Assembly: GCA_000708835.1 (NCBI GenBank)
Contig: DF237118.1
Location: 64,992-128,991, forward strand
From: Klebsormidium nitens
Lineage: Eukaryota > Streptophyta > Klebsormidiophyceae > Klebsormidiales > Klebsormidiaceae
Direction: 5' to 3'
Length of the DNA stretch: 64,000 bases
A model generated the notes under the pieces. It searched no databases and was not told the origin of the DNA. It saw only the letters and a program-made list of their open reading frames with translations. Made by a program: the position numbers and the translations under genes. This document shows positions 11,801 to 23,700 of this stretch, piece after piece (the stretch's first letter is position 1; each line of letters starts with the position of its first letter).

Positions 11801-14163
11801 TTGAGGAAACCCGAGGTGAGGACGTTCTGGATGCCACCAAGCAGGTTGCACGCCACGATGATGTCAGCAACCGTCACCTTGTTGCCGACCAGGTATGTGC
11901 GGGATGCGAGGTAGTTGTTGAGCGTTTTGAGCCCCTCCATGGCCTTGCCCTTGACGGCACCTTCCCTCTGTAATCAGAAACGTACTTGACACGCCTGAAC
12001 ATTTTTAGGTGCTGGGTGCGACTCCGGATGGAAATTGCACTGGTCCAGGTGTTGTGATATGCGAATCCCCTGACAACCGGTTCGAGGACCTGAAGCCAGC
12101 AAATCTATGTGACCCCCCCTATGGCTCCCGATTCGCATGCGGAGTAGTCGGTCATGGATTCTCGACCAACTGCAGGTGGGACACTGACAGCTAAGTCATC
12201 ATGCAAGCCTGAAGCTTCGTAGTGAACAACAACAATTTCATCTTTAGCTACATCTGTGCAGAAAATTTTTGTGAGAAGGTACTCACGGTCTTGTCATAGG
12301 GCATCCTGCCTGCCCTCATGGACACCCATTCCTGGACGTAACCCCTGATCTCATTCTGGGAGAAGTCAACCCACTGGTCCACAAGAGCCTGGAGAGGAGC
12401 GCATCATTCCGGGTGTCAGACAATCATCGCTTCGATGAAAGCTGTTGATCAGTAGCTCCTGACTTCAATGAGTTTTCTCGGTGGGTGGCTCCTGATAGTA
12501 AAAGCTGGAGAGACATTCTCTTAAGCAACGAAAGGTGTGCCTATCTGTGCTGCATCACTTCCAGGAGCATGCCACTGTCTGTACCCAGGCGCTACTTTGC
12601 ACTCTGTGATTCTCTGCTTCATCACAAGTTCACTCTGTAATCCTCTGCTTCATCACTAGTACTTCCAACAACACGAGAAGAGTTATGCTCATCAGTTATG
12701 ATAATCGCAGCTCCTGCAAGCATTGCGCGGGCCCAAATGATGACTTTCTCCTCTGCTTGCAGTCAAAAGCTTTTAGCAGACACCACAACTTCCGTGGCAC
12801 CTGCATTGGCGTCATATCCAAAACAGACAATCCTATATACAAACATGATTGAAGAAACAATGCAAGCTAAGTTCCCATTCACCTGATCTTGCAGCTTGGC
12901 AGGGTACAGCTCGACCGCCGGCCTCAGTTTTGAAACTGCAGGCAGGACAATACCTTCTGAGACAGATGCTTGACAAAAAGAGGTGGCATCAATATTGCAG
13001 ATGAAACAGCAATGTGACCGAAACAAAGTATGTGAGCAGAGTGGTTGGACACAGCCACGGTCTGCGTTGCAGTGTCTATCTTCTGCACCCCTGATCCCCG
13101 CTACAGTTTAGACGTGAGCACAAACTTTGTGTTGGATGAGTGCTGCGACACTCACCATACTTGGCGATTGCATTGCTCTCAAAGATAGGGCCTTGCGGTG
13201 TCACAAGCACTGGTACCTGCAAGCACAAAATTTCCAATTCAAGCAGTTCAAAGGCGATCCAAGATCAAACCGTTACCAAAATCAGCAACACGGCGACACG
13301 AAAGAGTACATTCAGAGACGAGGAGTACTCCAAGTAAGTGATACTGTCTATTGAGTTGGCTGTCAATGTTAATCATACAATACGTGCTGCTACAATGGCA
13401 CTCGCGAAGCGCCACTTTGTTATTAAACAGCTTCATCTGAATCACTGCAACATGCAATCGGCAAGAAGGTGTTTCGTAAACATGAACCTGCCTAGTGGCG
13501 AACATTCACCTTTCCAGCCGGGTTCAACTTGAGGAACTCTGGCGTCTTGTTCTGTGTCCCAAGTTCGACGGGCACAGACTCGATTGACTCCCCAACATAC
13601 TCGGCCGCAATCAGGGCCTTGAAAACATTGGCGTTAGGCACCGACCCGTAGAGTTTCTGCAAAAAGACAAACTTGTCACCTCAGAGGTGATCCTTGAAGG
13701 AACTGGTCCTCGCACCTGCCTTGCATAGAACAAAAACGTGTACAACCATACGCGAATTTGCTTTTCCGGTCAAATAGGGTAGAAAAGCAATCAGCTATGC
13801 TCTAAGACACCTAAGAGCAGATTAGTAACAGGCCGTCTGTATGTTATACTGCAATCATGGTTCTCGGACAGCAGTGCAAACACTTCAGATTACAAAGACT
13901 AAACAACAACTTCAGAAGATGCCTAGATGCCAGCAAACCATTACCACCATATGCATGCAACTGCGACAAATCCTTGAAAAAAGATAAGATACTTGAGTGC
14001 CAGATCCAACCACCAAATGATCAGTACCTGGGAGGAATGTGCTAATTAGGAAGCTCGCATTCTGCAGATCGAATTGATTCGTTACAAAAAGCACAAAAGG
14101 GCTTGTATACGCCAAATCACTCGTGCCGCCAGATCCAACAGTCCGGAAACTCACCAGCGCCAT
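8873..14163 (-). CDS. EEF1G: Translation elongation factor eEF1B gamma subunit, 9 coding exons
   Basis: Exons in order: 14155-14163, 13510-13656, 13156-13216, 12883-12935, 12287-12388, 11740-11967, 10736-11006, 9924-10204, 8873-8977. They join in frame to 418 aa, the normal length. eEF1B-gamma is the structural subunit of the eEF1A nucleotide-exchange complex. Residues about 1-200 form a GST-like domain (ALIAAEY, KTPEFLKLNPAGKVPVL, IFESNAIAKY, VADIIVACNLLGG). Next comes a Lys/Pro/Ala-rich linker (PKAEKKKEEPKPKKEAAPAP) and the conserved C-terminal domain (MVMDDWKRLYSN, GFWASYDPAGYSLW, VWLFRGTEIP, ending VEVKCFK). The first coding exon is only nine bases (Met-Ala-Leu), as in plant homologues that begin MAL. 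The intron before the linker exon carries a duplicated copy of that exon's head. It is head-to-head with the helicase gene. Confidence 0.96.
10986..11240 (-). repeat. Duplicated exon head in eEF1B-gamma intron
   Basis: Sequence around the 3' splice site of the exon beginning at 11006 is repeated 170 bp further upstream in the intron (about 11156-11240). The copy keeps the polypyrimidine-CAG acceptor and codons for V-I-G-E-V-T-Q, then leaves homology. About 80 bp including intron sequence is shared, with a scattering of substitutions. Confidence 0.85.
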
Positions 14164-14772
14164 GTTTGCAGGGCGATCTCTCCTTCTTTGAAAACCTTCG
14201 CGATTCCCCTCCCAATGCGTTCTCCTGATCTCTGGAATAGATTCTAGGCGCTAGCAACAAATGCAGTGCTCAGTTTCAGTAGAGATAGGCAGTACACGTA
14301 AGCTCTGCAGGCTTTCTTTCTGAACCCTGGTGGGTTACGCGGGTGGTCGTAACCTGGTAACGTAAACCGACCGTAACCTTGAGGAATCTTGAAGAAGCTG
14401 CACACCGTTCGATCGGATTGAGATTCAAATCCGACGTCAGCGAAGAAGCTTTATCGACGGTTCAGGACGCTCTCATCTAGCGCATGGTCGAATGAACGAC
14501 TCCAGGATCCTTCAAACTTGAATTAGAGAAGCCACCCCGGCCCACTCTGATTTCAAGGCCGGCCTGGGCCTGGGCCTGGGCTGGATCTCACGATTCGCGC
14601 CATTGGCATTGGCATGAGCTTGGGGTTTGACGGGAACATCCGAGCCTGGATGTCTACCTACCGTAGACGTATTGAAGGTAGGTAAGACGCAGAGGAGACA
14701 TGGTTCAACGTTGAGCGCACAACGCGAAGGCGCACCAGCTTCTTCTGAAAGAGCTGTTGAGGCAACGTCCAA
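14164..14772. promoter_or_regulatory. Bidirectional upstream region, eEF1B-gamma (-) and helicase (+)
   Basis: Only 609 bp separate the two divergent start codons, so promoters and both 5' UTRs must lie here. A GGCCTG hexanucleotide run lies at about 14557-14584. A short palindrome, GTCTACCTACCGTAGAC, lies near 14650 with a related GGTAGGTAAGAC word just after it. No TATA box could be assigned with confidence. Confidence 0.5.
14557..14584. repeat. GGCCTG microsatellite
   Basis: About four tandem GGCCTG-type hexamers lie in the divergent promoter region about 190 bp upstream of the helicase start codon. Confidence 0.7.
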
Positions 14773-17700
14773 ATGGATTCTTCGCCTTTTGGGGGGGTCT
14801 CATTTGCCGCCATGCTGACAGCAGAACAGCGGGAGCGAATGCTGCGCAACAAGCAGGCCGCCCAAGAACGCCTTGAAAGTAGCAGAAAGAAGCAATGCAC
14901 GGGCAATGCTTTCATTCCTACGGGAAACCCTTACTTCTCTGTCAGCTCTTCTGAAAAGACTGGACCAAATGCAAGGGGCCCAATCACTGGAAACATTTCC
15001 TCTGAATCAGCTGGTGCGGACCTTCCTAACAGTTCCAGTATCCGCACATTTCCCAATCTGTCTGAGCTGGGACAGTCTCATATGGCAAAGCAGGCCGCGC
15101 CGCCGTTGTGGGTCAAGGAGGGTGCTCGCAGTGTGTTGGGGCTTCTCAACGGGAATGCTGTGTCATCACGGCCTGCTGTAGGGCAAAGCCCGCAAAGCAT
15201 CAAGCCAATAAACCCCAATGACAGAGCTGCCAATGACAGGACCCCTTGGCAGCTACCATCACTCCCCTTGGTTTCCACATCCTCGTCTCAAAGGGAGGTC
15301 TCGCAGCAGTCTCAAGGTGCATCTGGCAGCGGCGTCTTCTTAGCAGCATCACTTCAGGCTTGCAGCAAGTTGCCTCCCACCAATCAGGGGCTGCCACCTG
15401 GCACTATACAATCCAAGTCCACTGGCACTCATGCACCTGATCTTCGCAACCCCACTGCTCTGAAGCCTCAGGTACAGAGTCCTGCGCAGTTTGAGGATAG
15501 CCCTGAATTTGACGACAACTGGTTGCAAGAGATAGACAGCCTGTGTGAGGCGCGGAGGGTGGGCTCACAGCCGCGCAGAGTTAGTTGCGAACTAAGAGAA
15601 AGGCTCAGAGAGCCAGTCATGATTGTTGGCCAGGAGAAAAGGGTTAACAAAGTGAGCGCACTGCCAGGAGAGTGCTTGCTGGAAATCAGGCCCTCGATGC
15701 CGGCTGAGTGTGTCCAGTCTGCAAGGCCTCAGGTTTCTTCTGAGGGGACAGAATTGGCAGGCGCATCGAGCTTTCCCATTGGAGCAGTATCTGATTCTCT
15801 GCTAGTTGGATTTTCGCATCTGCCCCACATTCCTGGCTCTAGTCTAGCACCAAGCAAACTGCCCCTTGCCGGTCACCTTAGCAATGCAGCAGCCACTTCA
15901 GAAAGAATCAATTTTAGTGAGAAGGAAACCCTTCGCCTAGGCCCCGACACAAGGCCTCCAGCGTCAAACCCAGCTTCAGTCTCAAACTCAGCTGCTGCCA
16001 GAGGCCCTGTTAGCCACCAACCCACATCCCCCTTGGGACCTGCAAGAAACGATGAACTTCCTATCAAAGAGTGTGTCCCAGTCACTCCCACACCTAATAG
16101 CATAGGTCTGCTGCCAGCTTCCTCTGGCTGGCGCACAGTCGTGAGGGACCGATCACAACCCCCAGAGACGTCACAGCGATCCATTGAGTCAGGTCAGCAG
16201 ACTCCCCAGCGCACAGTCGCTCTGCCTGGTGCGGAGAGTGTCAAGAGCTGCGCTAGGGAAGAGACTGGGGAGCATGCGACACCGCAGCAACGGAGGGGAG
16301 GTTTTGGAGAACGTGGTGTCATTAGTTGGGACTGCGAAGCAGGGCCGGCGGAGGTGACACCAAAGGGGGCGATCCGCGCTGGGACGCGGCAGCTGAGGCA
16401 GGAGTCAATCCAGTTTCAGATCCGTAAGTATCCTAGCCCAAGTGCCTCGTCATCTAAACCAAGACGGGGTTTACAGGGAGGGCCAAGCTGCCAATCTTTA
16501 CCGGCCGACTCCCCGCAGGACCAACGCCCTGACCCTCTCGCTAACCCGCCTCTTAACCCCGTTGCGAACAGCCCCCAAAGCCCGCTCCAAACCCAGCTCT
16601 GCAGTCCCACAGCAATTCAAGTTCGTCACTCCTTTCCTGGAAGCAAAGGAGGAACACCCGCGCAAAATCCTCAAACCTTCGCAACAACGTTAACGGTGCC
16701 CGCCCCGCCCCCTCTCCCCCCCCCTCGGGAGACCTCCGCAGACTCAGACGGCCAACCACTGGGATCAGAGTCTGAATTGCCCTCCCCCCCACAACCACCA
16801 GCGTCCTTGCTAGCCCATCTCGACCCCCCCATTGGCGAGGACGACGGGATGCCGGGGTATTTACGCAAGCTGAACCCGTCCCAGAGGGAGGCGGTGTTAA
16901 TGGGCGCGGACCGGCCGCTGCTGGTGCTGGCGGGACCGGGGTCGGGGAAGACGAGTACCATGGTCGCCAGGCTGCTGTACCTGCTGAGCCAAGGCGTAAA
17001 AGCGTCCCAGGTGAGACAGATGTTATCAGCCGCTCAAGGGTTCTTTGCTGACTTTGTAATTTTATGCACAAAGAATCTGCTGTAGTGTTGCTGAAAGTGC
17101 TTGGAGTCTGAGACTGTTGTTCTTGCTGAGGCGTGAAAGCGTCTCTGGTGAGTCAGCCGGTCCCAAATTTCATCACCATGACGGGTGGGTTTGATATGGG
17201 GGTTTAAGGGTGGGCACAGGTGCGGAGCGGGTAGGATTTTCAGGTTATAGCTCTTGGTATAGACTTCGTTCTGATTTTGAATCACACGACGCAAGATACC
17301 AAGATTCGGGACTCGACGAAATAAAGCTCCAGCGTTTTTGAGGTAACGGAAGGTCTTACCATCAGATGCAGCATTTCGTCGACTTATCCTCACAGCACGA
17401 AAGCTACGCATGCGGTGAAGTCGATGATCGCTTTTCGAAACTTGTCTACTGTTTGTAACTTGCAAGTGCTGGCGCTGACGTTCAGATCACGGCCGTGTTT
17501 CAAATGCGTAAGATGTGGCGTGCTAAGTGGGCAAGACGACTAGACTTGAGCATCTAAGATTATCCATCCTACAGAGTCATCAACCGTCTGAAACCAAGCT
17601 GAACTCAAACCTCTAAACCATAAAAGCCAAAACCCCGCATCCCTCAGGTGCTGCCTCTGAAGTTCACAATCGCGGCGGCATCCGAGATGCGCGAGCGCGT

Positions 17701-20700
17701 GGGGCGCTAATGATTATATTTGGGCCGAATTTGTCTATCCTACAGGGTTTTCAACCGTCTGAAACTTAGCTAAACTGTAAAACAATGAACCCCTAAATCC
17801 CGGTATCCCGCAACCCTTAGGTGCTGGCGCTGACGTTCACGATCGCGGCCGCGTCCGAGATGCGCGAGCGCGTGGCGCGCGAGGTGGGCAAGACGACCGC
17901 GAAGGAGCTGACCATCACCACCTTCCACTCCTTCTGCCTGCAGCTTTGCCGCACGCACGCCAAAAAGTGAGCCGCCGCTCTAGTTGTGCTTTTTCTGCGT
18001 CTGCATCATACAGGCGCAGGCAGTCTCCCAGTGGGCATGCACCCTCAGTCTCTTCCAATGAGGAAACCTTTCTTCAAACGCAAGTCTCTTGGTCTCTTGG
18101 TGTGGCCCGTTGAATGCCTTTAGTTTGTTAAGCCTAGGGGCGCACTTACAATCACACCTCTCTCGGTTGTCATCGTACCTGTCCCTGATTCGAAGTGTTA
18201 CTCTCGTCATTTTTCTCGCAGGCATATAATGCCCCCTTATCCGGGTATGCAGGGTCAACACCAGCTCAGAAAGCACCCTGCCGTTGCGGACTGCCTGTTT
18301 TTCAGTATCACCAATTCAGACTGTAACAGACAGTCCGACTAACCGCCTTCTTTTCGGCCCTGCTGAGTCGAACCGACCTGTGCGCATTACCGCTGACATC
18401 CAAATCAAGCCTTTCTGCCCGCCTCTTTGTGAACTTTCAGAACAGGATCTCACAAAAAGCGCAGGGTCAAAACAGTACTTTCTTTGGAAAGGGCTCTGTA
18501 AAGACACGCCCGGGGATTATGTGGGGCTGGAATGGGTGCGCACCGCATCATAGCCGCATTCAGTCTCGTATTTTGTTGGAGCCACTACACCGGTTACTTT
18601 CTCAGACGTATCAGATTCTTTTGAGTATCATGTTCTCTGAAGTCCTAACCGTAACTGCATGCAGGCTTGGGCGCATCCCCCACTTTCTTAATAGTCTGAA
18701 CGTGAAGAGCTCATCGGTTCGAGACTTGGGACTGCTACACGCATGTCCACGAAAAGTCTCATCCCACTGAAGCTCCCTTACGAACCCGAAAATCCTAGAA
18801 CCCAAACAAAATAACGGTTTTCAAAACCTTGAACTTTTAAACCCTAAATTTGCAGGCTTGGGCGCACCCCCCAGTTCCTGGTTTACGGCCCCTCGCAGCA
18901 GCGGCGCGCGGTGGTGGAGGCGCTGCGACTGATTGCGGGCGAGCGGGGGGGTGAAAACGCCGGGCTGATGGACCCCCGGCAGGCGAAGATGCAGGCCAAG
19001 AAGTGGGAGAAGTTCATTGCACAAGTACGGGGCTGACATCAGAGAGTGATGCGCTGCTGACGATATGCGTCTGCTATTTTTGCCTGTTCTCTCAGGACGG
19101 GGGAGCTTAAGGGTTCCAATTTAAAGTGATACGAAATTCTGGACGTTGAGTGTTTTGTTGTACCTCGATCTGATGGGTCCTTGGCGTCAGGAAAGGCGTA
19201 TTTCCCGCCGAGAATGGTAGAGTTACTTCGCGGAACACTTGCAGTCATCCTCCCTAGCCCCTAGACCACCTCGGATTGTCTTGCTCCTTAGACCCTGGTC
19301 TTCTTGCCTGTCCGTCAGTTGGTAAGCAAAAGCCCTGAGCGCTGTAATATCAATCTTCGAGCAACTCAAGCTAGTGCCTATGCTTGACAGCACGTTCTTC
19401 GGAGAATACGCACGCTTTTGTGAGCAAATTCTCTTCACCTCCAGGCCAAAGCGGACGGCAAGATGCCTGACCTCTATGCGCGAACCGGCAACGCGCCAAA
19501 GAGGTCGCGGCCGTCTTGGGCTTACACGACAAGACTCCCCAGCGTTGCAATCTTAAAATAGATGCTTTGATTGGATCTACGTGCTTTTGTCAAAATGAAT
19601 CCTTCGTCATCCTCCAGGCAAAAGCGGACGGCAAGACGCCTGACTTCTATGCGCGAAGCGGCAACACAGAGGGCGCCGCAGTTCTGGGGCACTACGAGGA
19701 GACGCTCCGGCGGTGCGACGCTCTGGACTACAGCGACTTCATCAGCTGCGTCGTGCGGTTGCTCGAGACCGACTCGGAAGGTGGGGCCACAGCACTTCCA
19801 ACCGGCCATCTTCGTTTTGCACCAAAGACCGGATGGATCTTACTTTTCTGGAAAGTTTTCCTACGACACGCACTACGGTTCGCGGTGTCTTTTTCTGAGT
19901 GCCTTCTCAAAGCTTTTTTACGGTGCGACGCTCTGGACTACAGCGACTTCATCAGCTGCGTCGTGCGGCTCCTTGAGACCGACTCGGACGGTGGGACACA
20001 GCACTTTCAACCGGCCATCTTCGTTTTGCACCAAAGACCGGATGGATCTTATTTTCTGGAAGGTTCTCGTACGACACGCATTACGGTTCGCGCGTGTCTT
20101 TTCTGAGTGGCTTCTCAAAGGCTTCGACGGTGCGACGCTCTGGACTTCAGCGGCTTGATTAGCTGCGTCGTGGGGTTGCTCGAGACCGACTCGAAAGGTG
20201 GGGCACAGCACTTTGGACTGGCCATGCACGTTTTGCACCAAAGACCGGATCGATCTTACCTTTCTGGAACTTTCTCGTACGACACGCGTTACGTTTCACG
20301 GGTGTCTTTTTCTGGGTGGCTTCTCGAATCTTTCGAGGGTACGACGCTCTGGACAACAACGACTCTATCAGCTGCGTCGTGCGGTTGCTTGAGACCGATT
20401 CCAAAAGTTTTAGTCACAGCAATTTCAGGTGACGTTCTACTTCTTCGACTTGATGGCATCTTCCCTTCGTGAACGGTTCTGAGAATTCTTTGTACGGCAT
20501 TCGTTCGGCGTTCCCGTGTCTTTCTCGAGTCGCGTCTCAAAGTTGTTGACGGTGGCTGCTTAACACCGACTCGGAAGGTGCGGATTAAACTCAAGAAACA
20601 TAATAACAGCTAAGTTTTGGGTAGGTAACCGCACTAGGACGGGTAGGGTTAGAGTGGGTAGGGGCCGAATCAGGTAGTACTTTTGGGTCAGCATTGTCTC

Positions 20701-23700
20701 GTCACTCGATATCAGATTTGCCCTGGCTTAACGTTATCTCTCTTGAGTACCATTGGGCCATGTGTTGCCACCTTCAGGCCTAAGTCCAGCTTTCTGCCGT
20801 GCAAGTTGTACAAGAGCTGGGGATTTTTCTTTGGCTGGTTTCTCTGCAACTTACAGCTCTGTTGTCTGGCGTGTTACTTCTCGCACTCGATGGCACCTTA
20901 GCTTCGTGGACGTTCCTGGAAGTTCCTCGTAGGGTATCGTTCCATTTTAGGTGCTGCCTTTCTTTGAATACCTTTGTGATGCTTTGAACGGTGCGACGGT
21001 CTTTAGAGGTGCGACTTTGTCCACTGCCTTTCCTCCAGAAAGAGATTGCATCCTCTTGCGACAATAAAAGAAACGCAAAGAGAGCACAAGAGGATTTAGA
21101 GGAGGAATGGGGGAAAAGGTGCATTGCACTTTGCGGCTGCCAAGACAGACGGGGAAAATATGGTCGTTTCTCGAACCATCTTGGGCGGATGTGTCTCTTT
21201 TTCCATCCTTGCGTTTCATCTTTTGGAGGGACCTCGACATAATGGACAACTTGGCAATTCCTAGCTGGCTGGATCGCCGGTTTCAAATGTTTCAAGCGCC
21301 CTTCTCCGCCTCGAGAGGTCAGCTGTAAAGTACGGAATCCTACAAGAAGATTTCCACAGCGTCGGCTGATTCGGTTAACAAAAGGTGAACCAACGCTAGC
21401 ATTATTTGCCGAGCGCATGCGAGGCCACGTGGGTTCAGGTGCTCAAGGTGATTGGTCCCTCAAGTTGACAAAAATAAAAGCTTCCCTTCAGCCTTAAAAG
21501 TCTGGACTCCCGGATCAAAAATACTATCCATTGCTGACGTAGCCCGCGCGTCGACTTCCTGCAGTTTCCAGCACGTGCGAGGCCACGTGGACCCACGTGC
21601 TGGTCGACGAGTTCCAGGACACGAGCGCGCAGCAGTACCGCTTCCTGCGCGCGCTCGCGCCGCACAAGCGGATCACCGTTGTGGGCGACGATGATCAGTC
21701 GATCTTCAGCTTTAATGGCGCCAACGCGGGGGGCTTCGGGGCGTTCCGAGCGGACTTCGTCGGGCATAAGGAGGTGGGAATTTGTGCACTCATCTATTGA
21801 GTGTATTTTTTGTAGAAGGGTTCTCGTATCTTCGTGAGGAAGTCGACGAGAGGGCTTTGCCATGCCAACACATCCGGAAGACCAAAGTCAAGCGTCCTCG
21901 CGGGAGGTTGTAAAGAAATATAGCGGCAGTGATTTCGTACAGTTTTAAGGCGTGACGTCAGTTTGACGGGTTGGAGAGAGGGCCCGACTGGAAAGCCTAA
22001 AACATATGCATCTGCCTGCAAATTTAGATGGAAATCTACTTGTGAGATTACTACTGTGAGAAACTTTGAAGTAGACCACAGTGTTCAGTCGGTCGTCGGC
22101 CGAGAATTGTCGCAGGCTCTTTCTCTTTCTCACCCAAGCTCTCCTGTCATTTCGTTGTCGTACTATTGAGACGGGCTTTTCACCTTGCGTTCCTTATTGG
22201 GCAGAATTTTACGTAAGGTTAGTCCGACATGAACAGCAAGAGCGAAATTGCGCTGGAGTGATAGGGTGGGTAAGCACCACGGCTTGGCACCGTTCTCCTT
22301 TTTTGAAATATTCGAGACTTGGCGCGGCTGTATCATGCGCGAAAATCTGCTGAGTTTGAGCAGAGTTGAAGGACCAAAAAGTAGCGCCTAAGCGCATCTC
22401 AGAGTTTCAATTTATGATGTCTTTCCGGGTAGGGCCAGAAACGATCCGTCGCTTTCCAACTACGGCGTATCTATCCCCAATAATAACAGATCTACTTTCA
22501 ATACAGCCAGATGCAGATATTGCAAAGCCCTAGGGGCGGGTGGACTTACCTTGGGAATCAGCGCGGGTAAGAATGCGGACCGGTAAGTTTGTATCTAGTT
22601 TTCTGATTTGTTGAGTCCTCCCGGTTCCAATGTGTATCTCAACCTGGCTCAACTCATCCTGAGGTTGAGCCTTATCTTATTCCCCCGCAGGTCCGTCTCC
22701 AGCAGAATTACCGCTCGACGGGCGTCATCGTCGCGGCCGCGGCCGCCCTGATCGCGCGCAACCGCGCGCGCTGCGTCGACAAGCGCGCGTTCACCGACAA
22801 CGCTGCCGGGGACAGGATCGCCGTCGTCGAATGCCGCACGGAGCCGGCGCAGTGCGCGTTTGTCGTTGACAGCATCCTGATGGCCATCACCGGTAAGGCT
22901 GTAAAAGTATCTGCAAGATACCCACACCGTCTCTGACTGAATGAGCGTTCCCCCATGTGTTTGCTTCCGAGGAGAGACGAATTGACGTCAAATGTCGCAC
23001 GGAGCTCGCCCAGTGCGCGTTTGTTGTTTACAGCATTTTGATGGCGATCACCGATGAGATTGTGAATCTTACCACGAAGCAGATAGGCAGGGTAACGGAC
23101 AAGGTGCATCACCTCACTGGTGCTTGCGTGCTCATTTTTCTCTGCCAAACAATTTCTCACCCTTACCTGTCTGCTGTTTCCGTCATACTAAATGTTAGTT
23201 TGGCAAGATAAGTACCGCTTCTGTGGTTGAAAGGGCGTCCTCGCATGAGGGGTTTGCAGCGCAAAACAGTTCTTGTTATGTGTCTGAGCCTTCATCACGG
23301 TCCAACAGCAATAGTTGTGTTGGCAACAATCAGAGCGAAGCCTTGGCTGAATGGATGCTTGAGGGGACGAGTTTTCCGAACGCACTCACGAAGTTAGGCT
23401 TGCGAGTCTACCAGATTTTGGATGTACCTAAAAGCAGTCTTTATGTCTGGCTAGCGAGTCTTCCAGCAATCTGAGATTTCTTGCCTGATGAGAAAGATGC
23501 AAGCTCCGTCGATCTGATTGGCTTCGTCTTTCCAAAATACAAACCGTCCCGGAGCGGATCAGAGTTGCAACCGTCTCAAAAGTAGCTGCAAAAATCCGAA
23601 TGTTATTGCAAGGAACTGTTAAGGTCCTTAACACAACCTTCACACGAGCAACGGTCCGAAAGAGCGTTTAGGTCACAAAGCAACGGTAAACAGGAAACGA

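Noticed and set aside
12070-12100. tRNA B-box-like word CCGGTTCGAGGACC
   Set aside because: No matching A box or cloverleaf could be drawn around it.
20780-21418. 212-residue open frame on the minus strand
   Set aside because: It lies antisense in the helicase intron over decayed exon copies and shows no recognisable domain.
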